64,000 nt of DNA from Ascarosepion bandense (lineage: Eukaryota > Mollusca > Cephalopoda > Sepiida > Sepiidae). The notes under the pieces were generated by a model. That model was not told the DNA's origin, did not search any database, and was given only the letters and a program-made list of their open reading frames with translations. Below, one piece after another: positions 1-13,300 of this stretch. Every line of letters starts with the position of its first letter. The stretch's first letter is position 1. The position numbers and the translations under genes are program-made. The DNA lies in NCBI GenBank assembly GCA_037127315.1, contig JBBBDQ010000445.1:355001-419000 (forward strand). The letters run 5' to 3'.

Positions 1-273
1 GCAATAGTTGTTTCCAGTTAAAGCGAAACTGTAGACTGAAAGAAAAACGAATGGATGTAAGTCAAATTTTGATTTCCTGGTATCGATATCAAATAAGTTT
101 TTTTCGTCGTAAAAAGGCTAAATAAATCCTCTGAGTAAATGGTATCATGGCTGAGACTAAGAACTACAATTATACCTACTTAGAGCCAAACCCGAAGCAA
201 AAACTAAAATAAAAGTGCTGAAAAAAATACAGACATACAGTGAGATAAACAGACACACACACAAACATCTTGC

Positions 274-313
<40 letters not shown>

Positions 314-615
314 ATCGATTTTCTGCACTTTTGTAAGAACTGCAACCTTGAAACTTCTGAATATCGTTTCTTATGTCTTTGTCTATGAGTGTATCAAATT
401 TGATTAAAATCGGACCATTCCTTCCAGAACACAATTTTTTCAATTATCGATTTTCAATATTTATCAGGGGTATCTCGACCCAAAACCTAGCTAAGAACAC
501 TTGCAGACGCTTATGGTATAACTGTGTAAATTTTCAAGAAAATCAGTTCAGCCATTTCAGAGTCTATAGGTAATGGGCACACAGAGACAAAGTTCCATTT
601 ATAAATAAGTTTAGA
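1..615 (-). mobile_element. Helitron-like non-autonomous element (3' end cut by window edge)
   Basis: Reading on the minus strand from 615 the element opens with TCTAAACTTAT preceded by A. It continues through a TG-rich patch, the motif GCTGAACTGATTTTCTTG, a central TA tract (279-310) and a unique second half. The same order recurs at 50114-54111, where the 3' end is CTAG followed by T. A|TC...CTAG|T ends are the Helitron hallmark. No protein is encoded; the class is inferred from ends only. Confidence 0.6.
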
Positions 616-720
616 TATAACAGACTGATATATTTAGACAAATTCATACATTTAACACATTTTAAATTAAAAAAATATTTTATAAAATGTATATATTTAA
701 TTTGGCTGTTTAGATTTTAT

Positions 721-830
721 GACATACCAACCACCTACTGCAGGATAATCTTCTGCCCAGTCAGTCATGTCTCTTTTGAGACATGATTACTCAAACATGT
801 ATCACATATGGCATTAACTGACTAGATTGG
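721..830 (+). repeat. SINE body, 3' fragment
   Basis: Carries the conserved CTTCTGCCCAGTCAGTCATG and GAGACATGAT blocks and the terminal GGCATTAACTGACTAG of the abundant tRNA-derived SINE seen in full at 42908-43245. Only the 3' end is present. Confidence 0.7.
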
Positions 831-1980
831 CTGCTAGGTCTCATCATTTTACAATTGAAACGGCTAGATGTAAGAGTAAGTTCAATGCTAACAGTTTCTA
901 ATATTGAACTTCTCACTTGTGGATATCGCTTTCTGCTTCCGAGTCAACTTTGAACTTGAAAAATTTAAATGCAACATCAATCGTTATCTTCTGTCCTAAT
1001 TCCCGTTTTTCTGTTCCTTAATAATCTTTTCCTCGGTCAAATTATAGATTTTAGATGCATTAAAGGTGGTCTTCAATGGTGCACTGTTCTCATTGCTGAT
1101 TTCGGGTTTCGCATCATATCGGCTCCAACAGCGACCCCAACCGGATTCCAAACAAGTCAGGCCACCTCCTTGAAAGCGTCATGCTACACACTGCAACATT
1201 GCAAAGAACAGTAATCATAAAATAAAATAGCAAGGCCGGACTTTGATCGTTCTTATTGACATATGTCAGTCAGCATCGGCCAATGAAAATAAGGATTTTC
1301 ATGCTCCTCTACAATACATTCTTATTTTTTGATTTTCTCTCTTTTTACTACGTTTAGCTTTACTAATTCTGAAATTCATGACGACGTGAGTTGGAAACTT
1401 TACTTCGTTTATGTCTATCTTTTACATATGAAATACTAATCCCATAGCAATACTAAATCTGTAACTAAACCTACCCGAATACTCAACCCAAAACTATGCT
1501 AAAATCTCAATTAACTCATAATAATTTATCTGGATTTCTTTCCCTGTTTTGTCGATTACTGACTAAAATAATTCGATGGCCTAATTACAATAAATAAATA
1601 GCTATGCTACTTACTCAACTGAGTAACCTATAAATGTATTTACAATCTGATAAATATTTCTTAAAATAAATCTACTCAGTACTAGCATCAACATCCGAAA
1701 TTTCCAGACCACCACGAAACTATATTTTATTTTCTCCCCCATTCCATTCATAATACATATGCAATTAGGCTTAAATACTGAAATAAATATTCTTTCACAC
1801 TCAGTAACCCCTTGCGTCTTTACTGCCTTGATTCAGGTGAAATACTTTTACGTCAATGAATAGCAAGCATTTTCGATATTAAAATATTACCATATTACTA
1901 TATATTTTCAGACAGTTTGACGGGTTTCAAATAATTTAACTTTTCAAAAATAAGACATAATTTTGAAAAATCTGACTTAC
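831..1980. other. Intronic sequence, nothing recognised
   Basis: AT-rich DNAJC2 intron sequence. A few short chance ORFs show no homology that I recognise, and no repeat family could be assigned. Confidence 0.5.
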
Positions 1981-2061
1981 CTTCACGGTCATCCTTAAAA
2001 TTTTTTTCTCTTTTTTGAGAACTTTCCGCAAAGCATCTTTCTCCTTCTTTGCTGCAGCAGC
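1981..2061 (-). CDS. DNAJC2: DNAJC2 coding exon 11 (last in window)
   Basis: 81 bp (27 codons), phase 0 at both ends, CCAG acceptor and gtaagt donor. Encodes [20 protein letters not shown] and seven more residues, aligned with the vertebrate [21 protein letters not shown] segment. The downstream intron runs off the left edge. Confidence 0.9.
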
Positions 2062-3131
2062 CTGGAATTTGTGTATGAAAAAAATAAAATAAAATAAGTA
2101 AAAATAAAACGTATAAATCCATCTCTTTTACCCCTAATCTATGGGTTAAATATTAAGAGACTGGGTTCATCAGCATTAGTTGACCACACATCAAGAAGGA
2201 AAACTGAATTTCTAAACCCAGGTAGATGGAATTTGTCAATGGGAGAACAGGGTCATCTAAAAGAAAGAAAACCCTGACAGAAAACCAACCCTTCCTCAGA
2301 GTACAGCGGTTAGGGGGTAGGACCAATTACCCAACCCAACGAAACAATTCCATCATAGAAACCTCAACAAGATCTTACCCGCAATGAGTCACCAGGCAGA
2401 CACAACAGTGTAATAATTTACAGATTTGATGATCGTTATTAAAAATTATACTATCAAACTTTCAAAATTAAAAAACAAACTTTTTTGGTTGTCCCGTTAA
2501 AGTTTAACGGTCACAACAGCAGCATAACAATAGCGATACATTGTCCAATAGGCATTGACCTTTTATCATTATTACACCAACCGCACTTGGAATCACAGAG
2601 TTACTGTGAACTCTACAATTTTAACAATCACTAAATAGATATTAAACCCTTCTGTAACTGTAGAGTCAAAGACAACTGCCCAGTTGGAGGGATATGCAAA
2701 GCCAAAAAAATTTGTATGCCAAGCAACTATTTTCCCTAGTGAATTAGGGGAAAAAAAATTATATAATGCAGGTTTCATTAAAAATGACAAAGTATCCGAT
2801 TCTCACCAAACTTCATACAAATATTCTTTAGGCTGAGTCTGAGCTCCAGGACCATGGATTAGTTTTAAAGCTTTCATTACACCTGAGCAAAGCCAGGCTA
2901 TACTTCTAGTTTATTTACAAGTAAAACAAAATTCATTCTTGATAATGGCTAAAAGTATAGCCAAAAGCGCTTGAAAGTACAAAACCTTTGAACAATTTTT
3001 ATATAATTTGAGTTCTGAAAAGAAACAAATCATAAGGACACATGAAAACTTATATAAAAAAACTTACAGATAATACCATGTCCGTCATTTTTAATGAAAC
3101 CTGCATAAAAGAGAGCTTGTTGGCCAAATAC

Positions 3132-3168
<37 letters not shown>

Positions 3169-3412
3169 CATAATGATAATCCACGTATACTGTCTTAATA
3201 TGTATAGGAAAAACTAAAATTTTTTCTTTGCTGCCAGATCTAGTTTATATATATATATATATTATATATATTTAAATACATTAAACCCCAGCAATTGGCC
3301 AAAGTATTTTGTTATTATAAAATTATTATTACAATCATAAATATATATATATATTTAAATGCATTAAACCCCAGCAATTAGCCAAAGTATTTTGTTATTA
3401 TAAAATTATTAT

Positions 3413-3470
<58 letters not shown>

Positions 3471-6400
3471 GCTCTCATTATGATTGAGCTCTCTAGAGAA
3501 GAAAATTTTAAAAAGAGTTTCTACTTCTATGATATATGCATTACTCTTCAAAAATGGAGTTCTTTTGGTGACTGGTGTGATTATACGATGCTTATATACA
3601 ATACATTAAAATTTTCCTTCTTTGATTCCATGCACCTATGGCTTAGGGGGTAGCCACCCCAACTGACACCAAATCGGTCAAGTTTTGATCTTGGCCAGAA
3701 CACACTGATGAGCTGTGATAATATATATATAGTTGGGCAGCAATCTTTCATTCAAACATGTTTCGTTAAAAAACAACCGACAAGGAAGATTTTATTAATT
3801 TTTGGTTTAATTTTTCCAGTATTCTTACACGTTTCCTTTTAGCTGGAGATAAGGAATGCAAAAATGTTCCATAATTTTCAACTTTCCAAGCACTTTCAAC
3901 CTCTTCACAGGCCATTTTCAAGGAGGTTATTTTTCTGGTGTTGTTATGTTTGCGTGGTGCTTGCAATGAGTAGTTTCCAAAGAATTGCTGGTTGGATTTT
4001 GGGAGGAGGAGGGATAGATGGGTGTTTGTAAACGCAATTGCTAATTATATTCAATGTTTCTTCAACTGGGATGTTAGTAAAAAAGTTTTCAACATCCAGC
4101 AAAGCTAGAACGTTGTCTTTGGGATTGGTTGTTTTTAATATATACAGGAATTGTTAGGTATGTATGGAGAAATTATGATTCAAGGTTTTTAGATAGTTGG
4201 TATACCGGTGTAGGTATTTTTGATATGATGGGTCTGAGAGGAAAACCTGGTTTATAGTTTGTTTTTTTTTTCCATTACGATTTTTTCCTACCATCAACCT
4301 TACATTATTCAACAGTGGAAATTCAACAGTTTTTTTTTTAAAATAGACAGACGCTAACATGATGCTCAGTTGTGTGCATCATGTGATTGCTTTAAAGAAC
4401 TCAGTTCAGTTAAGTGCCATACATGATACACACTTGGGCGATCATGTCTCAAAACAGGCATAACTGACTGGGCAGAAGGTTATCCTGCAGTAGGTTGCCA
4501 TTACTTTCTGCGGTAGGCTGGTTGCCAGCCAAGGCTATAGAACCCAATCTGTCCTGTTATTTAAACCATAACTGGAAAAAAGAGACGGATTAATACCTTT
4601 CCCAAGGGTATTTGCACATAAGTGAATGCAAGGAATTCAACTAGAATTTGAACTCGGCTCCCCGATTTCTTGTTCCGAGTCGATATCCACTGCACCATAA
4701 CGCACGTCCTAAAGTATTCACCTTTTCAAAAACACTAAAAACAGAAAAAAATTACATTACAGTCAAACATGAGGACATAACATCAGAAAAATAATATCCT
4801 TGAAAAAAGGCCTGTGAAGAAGCTGAAAGTGCTTGGGAAGTTGAAAATTATGGAACATCTTTACATTCCTCATCTCCAGCAAAAAAGAAAAATCTAAAAA
4901 TACTGGAAAAATTTTTTTTAAAAATTAATAAAGTCTTTCTTGTCTGTGGTTTTTAACAAAACATGTTTATATAAACAAAAAACTTACGGCAATTCGGGCT
5001 GCCTCTTCTTCAGCTTCCTTCTTTTTTCGTTCTTCTTCAAGGGCTTCTTGTCTTATCTAGGAAAATAAGTAAAAATTTGAACAGAAACTGTTGATTCATA
5101 GAATGAAGAGATACACAGAGAAATGTAGATAAACTACTTTATTAACAGAGTGGTACAACTAAGATGTTTATACACTATTTACAGTTTCTCGCAGTAGTAG
5201 GTGTTACTTCCCGAATCCGTGATAATGACAACTCCTAGACTAAGCGCACATTGTCTTTTATGCATCAGGACGACCGGATGTCACATGGCACGAGCCACAA
5301 CACAACAGAAACAAAAAAAAATCATCTCAATTACATGTTTCCTTGCAAAAATCTTTAAGACAAACTGATCAAAGTGCATCAACAAGTTTGTAGCATGAAA
5401 CCTGGTCATTAGCAGAATTTGGATCTGAAATTTTCATTGTATAATGTTCAATGTATATGATTATTATTCACTATTAACATTACACACGAATTCAAATAAA
5501 GGTTAGGAAGGAAAGCCCCATCATTGCTTGAGAAACCTACTTTGCAAAAAAAGCTGTTTTAAGAAAGATTTTATAAATGTCAACTAAAAACAGTAATGGC
5601 TGCTCAGTTAATGAATGTTAAATGTTTCCTTATAGATAGATGGTTAATATTCCCATTGAATCAAGTTCTTTAACAAGAAAGGAGAAAAATGAGTATTTTT
5701 TGTGCAAAACAAATGCATTTCCTTCACAATTAGGCCACTTACACTACCGGCCATAATTATTAGACCACCCCAATGTTTAAAAAAAAATGATGTATTTCAT
5801 ACTATTTTTTAGTATTTATTGCCAAGTGAATAATTGTAAATGAAAATAGAATGATTCTTTTGTTAATACTGCACAATAACATGTGCATCAAATAAACCTA
5901 TAAATATTTATTAATTACCTATATTTCAGCTTCATCAATGAAAGAATGAAGAAAATTTATGGTGATTCAGACGAGTTCATCTTTGCTTCCTTGCTGTGTA
6001 AAATTTTGCAAAGTAATAATAACAAAAGAACCATTCTATTCTCATTTGGCAATAAATACTAAAAATAGTATGAAATGCATTCTTTCTTTTAAAAAAACTG
6101 GGGCGGCCTAATAATTATGGCCGGTAGTGTAGGTTTCGTAAGTGCATAGTTTCTTTAATATTAGCGTGAAAAAACATAATAGCTTTTAAACATCAATATA
6201 CACGAGTATCTTTTAAAGTTCGTTAGATTAATCAGAAACAAAAATAAAACATTTTGCTCTTTGCTACCTGAATTTTCAGGACAAAGAATTGTTATTTACA
6301 TTTGGACTAATATCCTCATCTTTGTTGTTATTATCTCAACTTTTTGGTTGTTGTGAAACGTAACCCTACAGGTGTAAATCAAAGTTCCCTGAAGGTTAAC

Positions 6401-9222
6401 TAGATCAAAAAAAAAAGGGCAGAGGTCATGATGGCCAAAACATTGTGATTGTAACAACTGGGGAATCGCCATGTATTTTTGAAATGAAGAATTATTATAT
6501 GCGGATTTATTCAGATTAGCATTCTCATTTTTGTTGTTATATTCCTAATGTTAATGGACGTTTAACGTTCTTCAGGTGCATGTCGTCAGTTGGTAACCTC
6601 CAGAAATTTTTAACTGACCCATTTATTAAATTCTTGTGAGCATATTCTCGGACAGGGACAGTGGAATAAGAATAATCAATATCGTTGAAGTGACTAAAGG
6701 GTTGGGTTGGTTGACTTTATGACATATCAACCCCTTGTTGGGTTAATGTCTAGTTTTTGTATGGCGAGGACTGAATTTCCTACTCAGTAATACTGATCAA
6801 ACAGACGAGCCTTAATCACCATTAACCCACAACGTAGCACTTGGAAGTGATCTATAAAAAGGAATTGCAATGGTTTTACGATAATGCCCTGCACGGGATC
6901 ACACTATGGAAATGCACATCTAAATAAATTCAGCGTAACCTGTGATAGACTTACTCTTTCCTCTTGCTCCGCTTTGGCACGAGCTGCTTCCTGGCGAACT
7001 CTCTTCTGGGCAAGTTTCTTTTCTTTCTCTTCCTCTTTAAATTTTTGTACACGGGGATCACAGGCATAAGCATTATCTGCAGACATACAAAGCAGAAAAA
7101 AAATTAGAATTCAAGACAAATAATAAGAAATATTTTTGGTTGGTTGTTGGGGTTTTATGTCATATCAACAACTATGGGTTATTTAATGCCAAATCCAGTT
7201 TATATTAAATATATATAATTTGTAAACATAATTTAAGGAATAATGTCCTTAAACCACAGCTCGTTTATTCTTACTTGATTAAATGGTTTCAAATGTTTCT
7301 ATCTGAAATGAGTTAGTTTATTTAATATAAATAATTAACTCATTTGCATAGCCAATTGATGTAATTATTTCTCACTACCAGATTTATTTGCAGTGATTAA
7401 AGACCCAACATAGTATTATTCAACAGTAGGTTGATTGTTTGGATTTTTATGGCATATCAACCTTAATCGGTTGAATATTCTTGGTTATGATGAGGTATTC
7501 TATTTTTGAGTGTGTTCAAGTTTTGTTTAATGGCATATCAACCTCTGTGGGTTATTTAATGCCAAAAAGGTGAAGTTTAACATATTTTTTTAATGTTCAG
7601 TTATAGTGAGAAGGTTCATTTAGTCCGATTTTAAAGAAAATTTTTTGTTTTTATTCTTTTTTTATTTTAGAAAACTGAAGATGTCTTCTAGTTTTGTATT
7701 CAAAAATGTTTTGTCGAAAATAATTTTTTTCCCCTCAAAAATGTGTTATGGAAATAATATTTCTTCAAAAATGTATATTTTTCTACAAAAGTCTATTTTT
7801 ATGTATATATTTCTATACGGTGTATTTTTGTACTTTCATAGTGTTTTGACCCCAGTTTGGGGGTTAACTATTTGCTCTTAGCTGAGACCGTAACAGGTGC
7901 TACAAACTCCCTGTCAGGGTGGACCTGAGAAGAACAGCAATTAAGAGGTGGTTCCATACTCCTCACAACCTCCCAATCAGAGGCCTTGCTGCTGGATGCA
8001 GTTTACCATCTTGCCCAGAACCAAAAAAAAAAATCTTTGATAAATAGATAAGTAAAAGAAGCTCTACCATACAGCAAAGACTTCTGAATTTCTGAAGACA
8101 AAACAAGGAATAATCAGGCATATATGCATATTTACCTTGGTACTGATGTAACCGTCACTTCACTGACAGCAAGATTTAGTTTAAATTGTTTGTTCATTTA
8201 AAATATTAAATATAGAAGCATGGTGGAGTAATGGATTGTGGCTTGGATTGAGGAAACAGAGAGCCAAGTTCAAATTCCAGTCAAATTCATTATATTCACT
8301 TACATGCTAATACACTTGGGAAAGGTATGAGTTTTGTTTAACGGCATATAAACTTCTGTTGGTTATTTAATGCCAAAAAGGTGGGGTTCTAGGGTATTTT
8401 TTTTTTAATGTTCATTTATACTGAGAAGGTTGATTTAGTCTGATTTTGATAAAAAAAAAAATTTTTTTCTTCAATTTTAGAAAACTGAAGATGTCTTCTA
8501 GTTTTGTATTCAAAAATGTATTGCTGGTTATGATTTTTTTTCTTTATAAAAAAATTTATAGTAATAATTTTTTCTTCAAAAATGTATTGTCGGTAATATT
8601 TTTTTTTCAAAAGTGGATATTTTTCTATAAAAGTCTATTTTTATCCTTTCATATTGTTTTGATCCCAGTTTAAGGATAAACTATTTGCCCATAGCTGGGA
8701 TCCTAACAGGTGCTACCACTTCAGGTCAGGGTGAACCTGGGAACAACAACAATTAAGAGGTGGTTCCATTTTCCTCACAATCTCCCAATTAGAGGCCTTT
8801 CTGCCAGATGCAGTTTACCATCATACCCAGGACTAGGAAAGGTATGAATCCATCTCCCTCCAGCTATGGGTAAATAGCAGGACAGACTAGCTTCTATAGC
8901 CTTGGGTGGCAACTAGTCTAGGAGAAGGAAAACTGAATTCAAACCAACCTGGAGAGGGTTGAGCTTCATCAGGCTGTTGTGCCCAAAGAAATACGCTTCT
9001 ACTGCTGCTGCAGTATATGTGGTGCCCCTTAGACCCTCAGGGGAGTCACGAGATATCTGGATTAGAAAATATATCCCATGTAAATACTGAGGGAGTCATA
9101 AAAATAAATTTAAAGGGCCATACATTTAGGCTTATACTACTTTCTTGTTACCCAAAGATTGTTGCCAGACAGAAAGGCAACTAGCCTTCATGACACAGAT
9201 GTCCATTTCAGTTTCATTCAAA

Positions 9223-9256
<34 letters not shown>

Positions 9257-9999
9257 CATAGAACATAGAACACTTGGTATATAATCCAGGTAAATTCCAA
9301 TAAAGACGAACTCAATTCATTTATTTAATTTAACAGTAATATAATTTAGAAAATATTTTTGAGATACTACAATTTCAATGGGTAATACATATTTCACCGC
9401 ACAATGATGACCTAAATTTCAATGTTAAATTTTCCCCCATCGTGTTTTTCTAAGGAAGCAGACGAGTCGCTATAAACATACTTGATGTTAATATTTATTT
9501 CTCTGGATATTGTTCGTTTTCTGATCATTTCTTTTCTTCTTTTTTATCTCTTCTTTCCATTTATCAATCGTCTACTTTTTCTTTATTCTTTCTTTTTTCC
9601 TTTCTTTGTGGTTCTTTTTAAATGAGCGAGGAATTTTTTGTAAATTACCGTCACAAATATCTATTCTAAATATGGACATGTGAGTCTGTAAAATTTTTTT
9701 TTTTGGAGGTGGGGGGGGTTGAAGATCAACTGTTGTATCATTTAGGTCTGACAATCCGCCATGTCATCATTGTGCGGTGAAATATGTATTACCCATTGAA
9801 ATTGTAGTATATCGAAAATATTTTCTAATATATATATATATATATGGTTATGTCAATTTTGTAAAATTGACATAACCATATAATTATATTATATTAAGCT
9901 CTATAATACTCATTATATTGAGCACTGTTTATAATAAAATAAATGCCAGAGCACTCAAAGCATATAAAAAAAAAAACCTTGAGTCCTCTTCATTTGGAA

Positions 10000-10050
<51 letters not shown>

Positions 10051-10311
10051 CATGCAGTGTGGGTATAGAAGAATCCAAAGGAGTATCCTGTACATACAGT
10101 GGTAAAATAACTCTCTAAGAGAGCTCTAAATATATATGCATATAAATACATATAGAGCAAATATAAGAAAAATTAAGGTAGACACGTTATTTCATGGTAA
10201 ATCGGAAGTGTAGGCCTATTTCAGGCGAACCATCATCAGCTGATGATGGTTCTTCTGAAATAGGACTACACTTCCGATTTACCATGAAATAACGTGTCTG
10301 CCTTAATTTTT

Positions 10312-10359
<48 letters not shown>

Positions 10360-13300
10360 CGCATGTATATTTTAATTCAATGACAGACCTAAAAATATGT
10401 TCACAAAATTTTTGGTTGCTTGCTTGGTTTTATTTAGTAGCATATCAACATTTATGATAATTTTTTTTCTTTTTTTTCTTTTCTTTTTTTTTAAATTAAA
10501 AAATAATTCTATTCATTGCGAAAACATTTTTAAAATGTTCAAAAATGTTTTATCTGATTTTTGGTGTTTTTTTTCTTTTTTTTTATTCTTGCACACAACT
10601 TTGATTTCATTGCTCAACACAGTGTAGGGGTTGCCCAAAACGAGTGGGAAGAGATGTCTTATGTGAAGCCCAGTCAAAGTGACTGACACACAACACAAAC
10701 ATGATTTGATGGATTTATTTTCTACAGTTCATTAATTCTTTGCAGGTCATTTCAAGCGAGAAAATATTTTTCAGATTCAAAGAATTTTTTTTTTGGGAGA
10801 TAAATAATTTAGTGATACAAGTCTTACTAATTAATCCATAGATGACAGGGTAGCAGTTGGATTCATACCTTTCCCAAGTGTATTTGCTCATAAGTGAATA
10901 TAACGAACCCAACTGGAATTAGAACTTTGTTCTCAGATTAACAATCCTGCGCCATTATCTAGCGGTACATCCAAGCCTAAAGCACCCGGTATCCCTAAGT
11001 CATTCATCTAGGTTGACTGACTTAGTTGCTTAACTGCAGTGATCATATGTGAACTAGTGTTTCAATATGATATGGCTTTAAGCCCACAGAAAGTTCAAAT
11101 TTCAAGCTAGTTTATTGCATTTGCTTTCACACAAATTCCTCTGGGAAGATACGGACCCAACTCTTCAATGAGTTAAATACCAGAGTAGACTGGACCCTCT
11201 AGCCTTGAGCGGCAACCAATCTATGAGAAGGAAAAAATCAATACAAAACTGAGAAGGCAGCAATGGGAAACCATTCCATTGTCTTTCCCAAGAATGCATG
11301 GCAATTCATGTAAGAAGAAAGCTGTGGAGAGTCATGATCACTTATGACCTGGAGAGACATAGCCTGAAAAGAGAGATGGAAGCTGTGGAAAGTCATGATC
11401 ACTTATGACCTGGAAAGACATAGCCTTAAAAGAAAAAGAGAGATGGAAGCTCTGGAGAGTCATGATCAATTACGAACTGAAGGGATATGGCATTTATGAA
11501 CCTTCATTAGATCCTTGATATACTTAGATACCAGAAAACTATCTTCTCTGTCGGTTTCACTGCTTTAGACACTGGACGCCTTCAGCTTTACAAAGGAGTT
11601 GGATTTTACATTTTCGTCATCTGAGACAACATTTTAAACAATATAAAGGTACGCGGATGATACAGTGCTGATAGCAGACACAGAAATAAAACTAAAAGAC
11701 CTCCTACAGAAGGTAGCTGAAGAGAGTAACAAGAAAGGACTACAAATAAATTGCAAGAAAACTGAATGCATGGTCATCAGTAAAAAAGGCAGCCCAAGAT
11801 GCCAAATACAGGTCAGGATCACTAAAATCAAGCAGGTACAAAAATTTAAATACCTGGGAAGTGGTCTAACTGAGGACAGAAAGTGTGACACAAAGATCCG
11901 AAGGCGAATTGGCATGATGAAGAATGTGTTTTAGAAGTTGAGTAAAGTATTAAAGAACAGGACAATTTCACCAGAAACAAAGAAGAGTGGACTGGATTGC
12001 TATGTTGGTTCTTCAATATGGCAGTGAATGTTAGACAATATCTTCGAAGATGAAGGAAAAACTTGAAGCAGCTGAAATGTGGTTCTACAGAAGGATGCTG
12101 CAAATATCATGGATCAAGCATGTGAGTAATGATGAGGTTTTGGAAAGGATGGAAACGAAAAGGAAATTAATACTGAGCATCAGGAAGAGACAACTAAAGT
12201 TCCTGGGACATGCAATGGGGAAGGAGGGCTTGGAGAACCTGATACTAACGGGCCAGATAGAAGGGAAAAGAGGGGAAAGCAACGGATAACATATTTGAAG
12301 GACCTAATCAGGTGGATGATGGAACAAGGGTTGCGTGGTGTAACAGGAGAAGGTGTGCTAAGAGCCACCAGAGATAGGGAGATGTGGAACGCCATGATCG
12401 CCTATGTCCTGAAGGGACAGGGCACATAAAAGAAGAAAGACAAAATGGCAATACCCTCTCGTAGACTTTAAGTCTTTACCTGCATTTCTTTTTTCTTTGT
12501 AAAGATCTCTCTTCTCAAATGTTTCAAAAGTGTCCCTGTAAAGATTATTTTGAGCTACATACCAACTAACTGTCGTATTCTAGCCATTTCTTCTTTTTTT
12601 CTTTTCTGTCGGGCAACTTTGTTCTGTTTCTCAATCCATCGCCTCTCTTCCCGGCTAAAAATGAGAAAACATTTTGGACTTAAGTTAAAATTATTCAAAT
12701 ACTACGAGTCTCTTGCAAAACTTAATACAACATAACTACTGTTTCAACATGAAACTGCTCTTATACTAACATCCTGCCAACTTTTAGTTCCTTACAACAG
12801 AGGTTCCAAAATTGTGCAGCACACCTCTTAGGTGCGGCAGAAGAAAATATAGCTGGTGAGGCAGAATGATTGAAAAATAATCAAAGATTCAGAAACAGTT
12901 TCAAAAATTTCTTCTGATAAAAATTTCTTTGACAAAAATAAGTGATTTTAAAATTTAAGATATTATTATGGATTACTTGTAGTTGAATGCGTGAGTTCCA
13001 GTATAAATACAAGGTAATCAAAAAAGTTATGTCCGTTTTTTTTTTTATTAGTCATTGAATGAAGTTGAAATATATACAAAATGTGTGTAGCAATTGTTTT
13101 CAAATTCGGACAGACGGAAGTAGGAACATCAGGCATTATAAAAAAAATGCGCACCGTGCCTGGCCATCAGTTATAAACTGGACAGCTGTGAGAAGGATGG
13201 CGTTGTCTAGAGATCTCGTTCGGGGCTGTTTACGACTTAAAAGTGGGATTATCAGCAGCTGCATCAATTTGCCGCATACGTCAAACGTTTGGGGATAGCG

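Noticed and set aside
10237..10275. Hammerhead ribozyme at the centre of the 158-bp palindrome
   Set aside because: CTGATGA and GAAA are present with a GG-TTCG-CC mini-helix on one arm orientation, but the closing pair is T-T and no UH site follows stem III.
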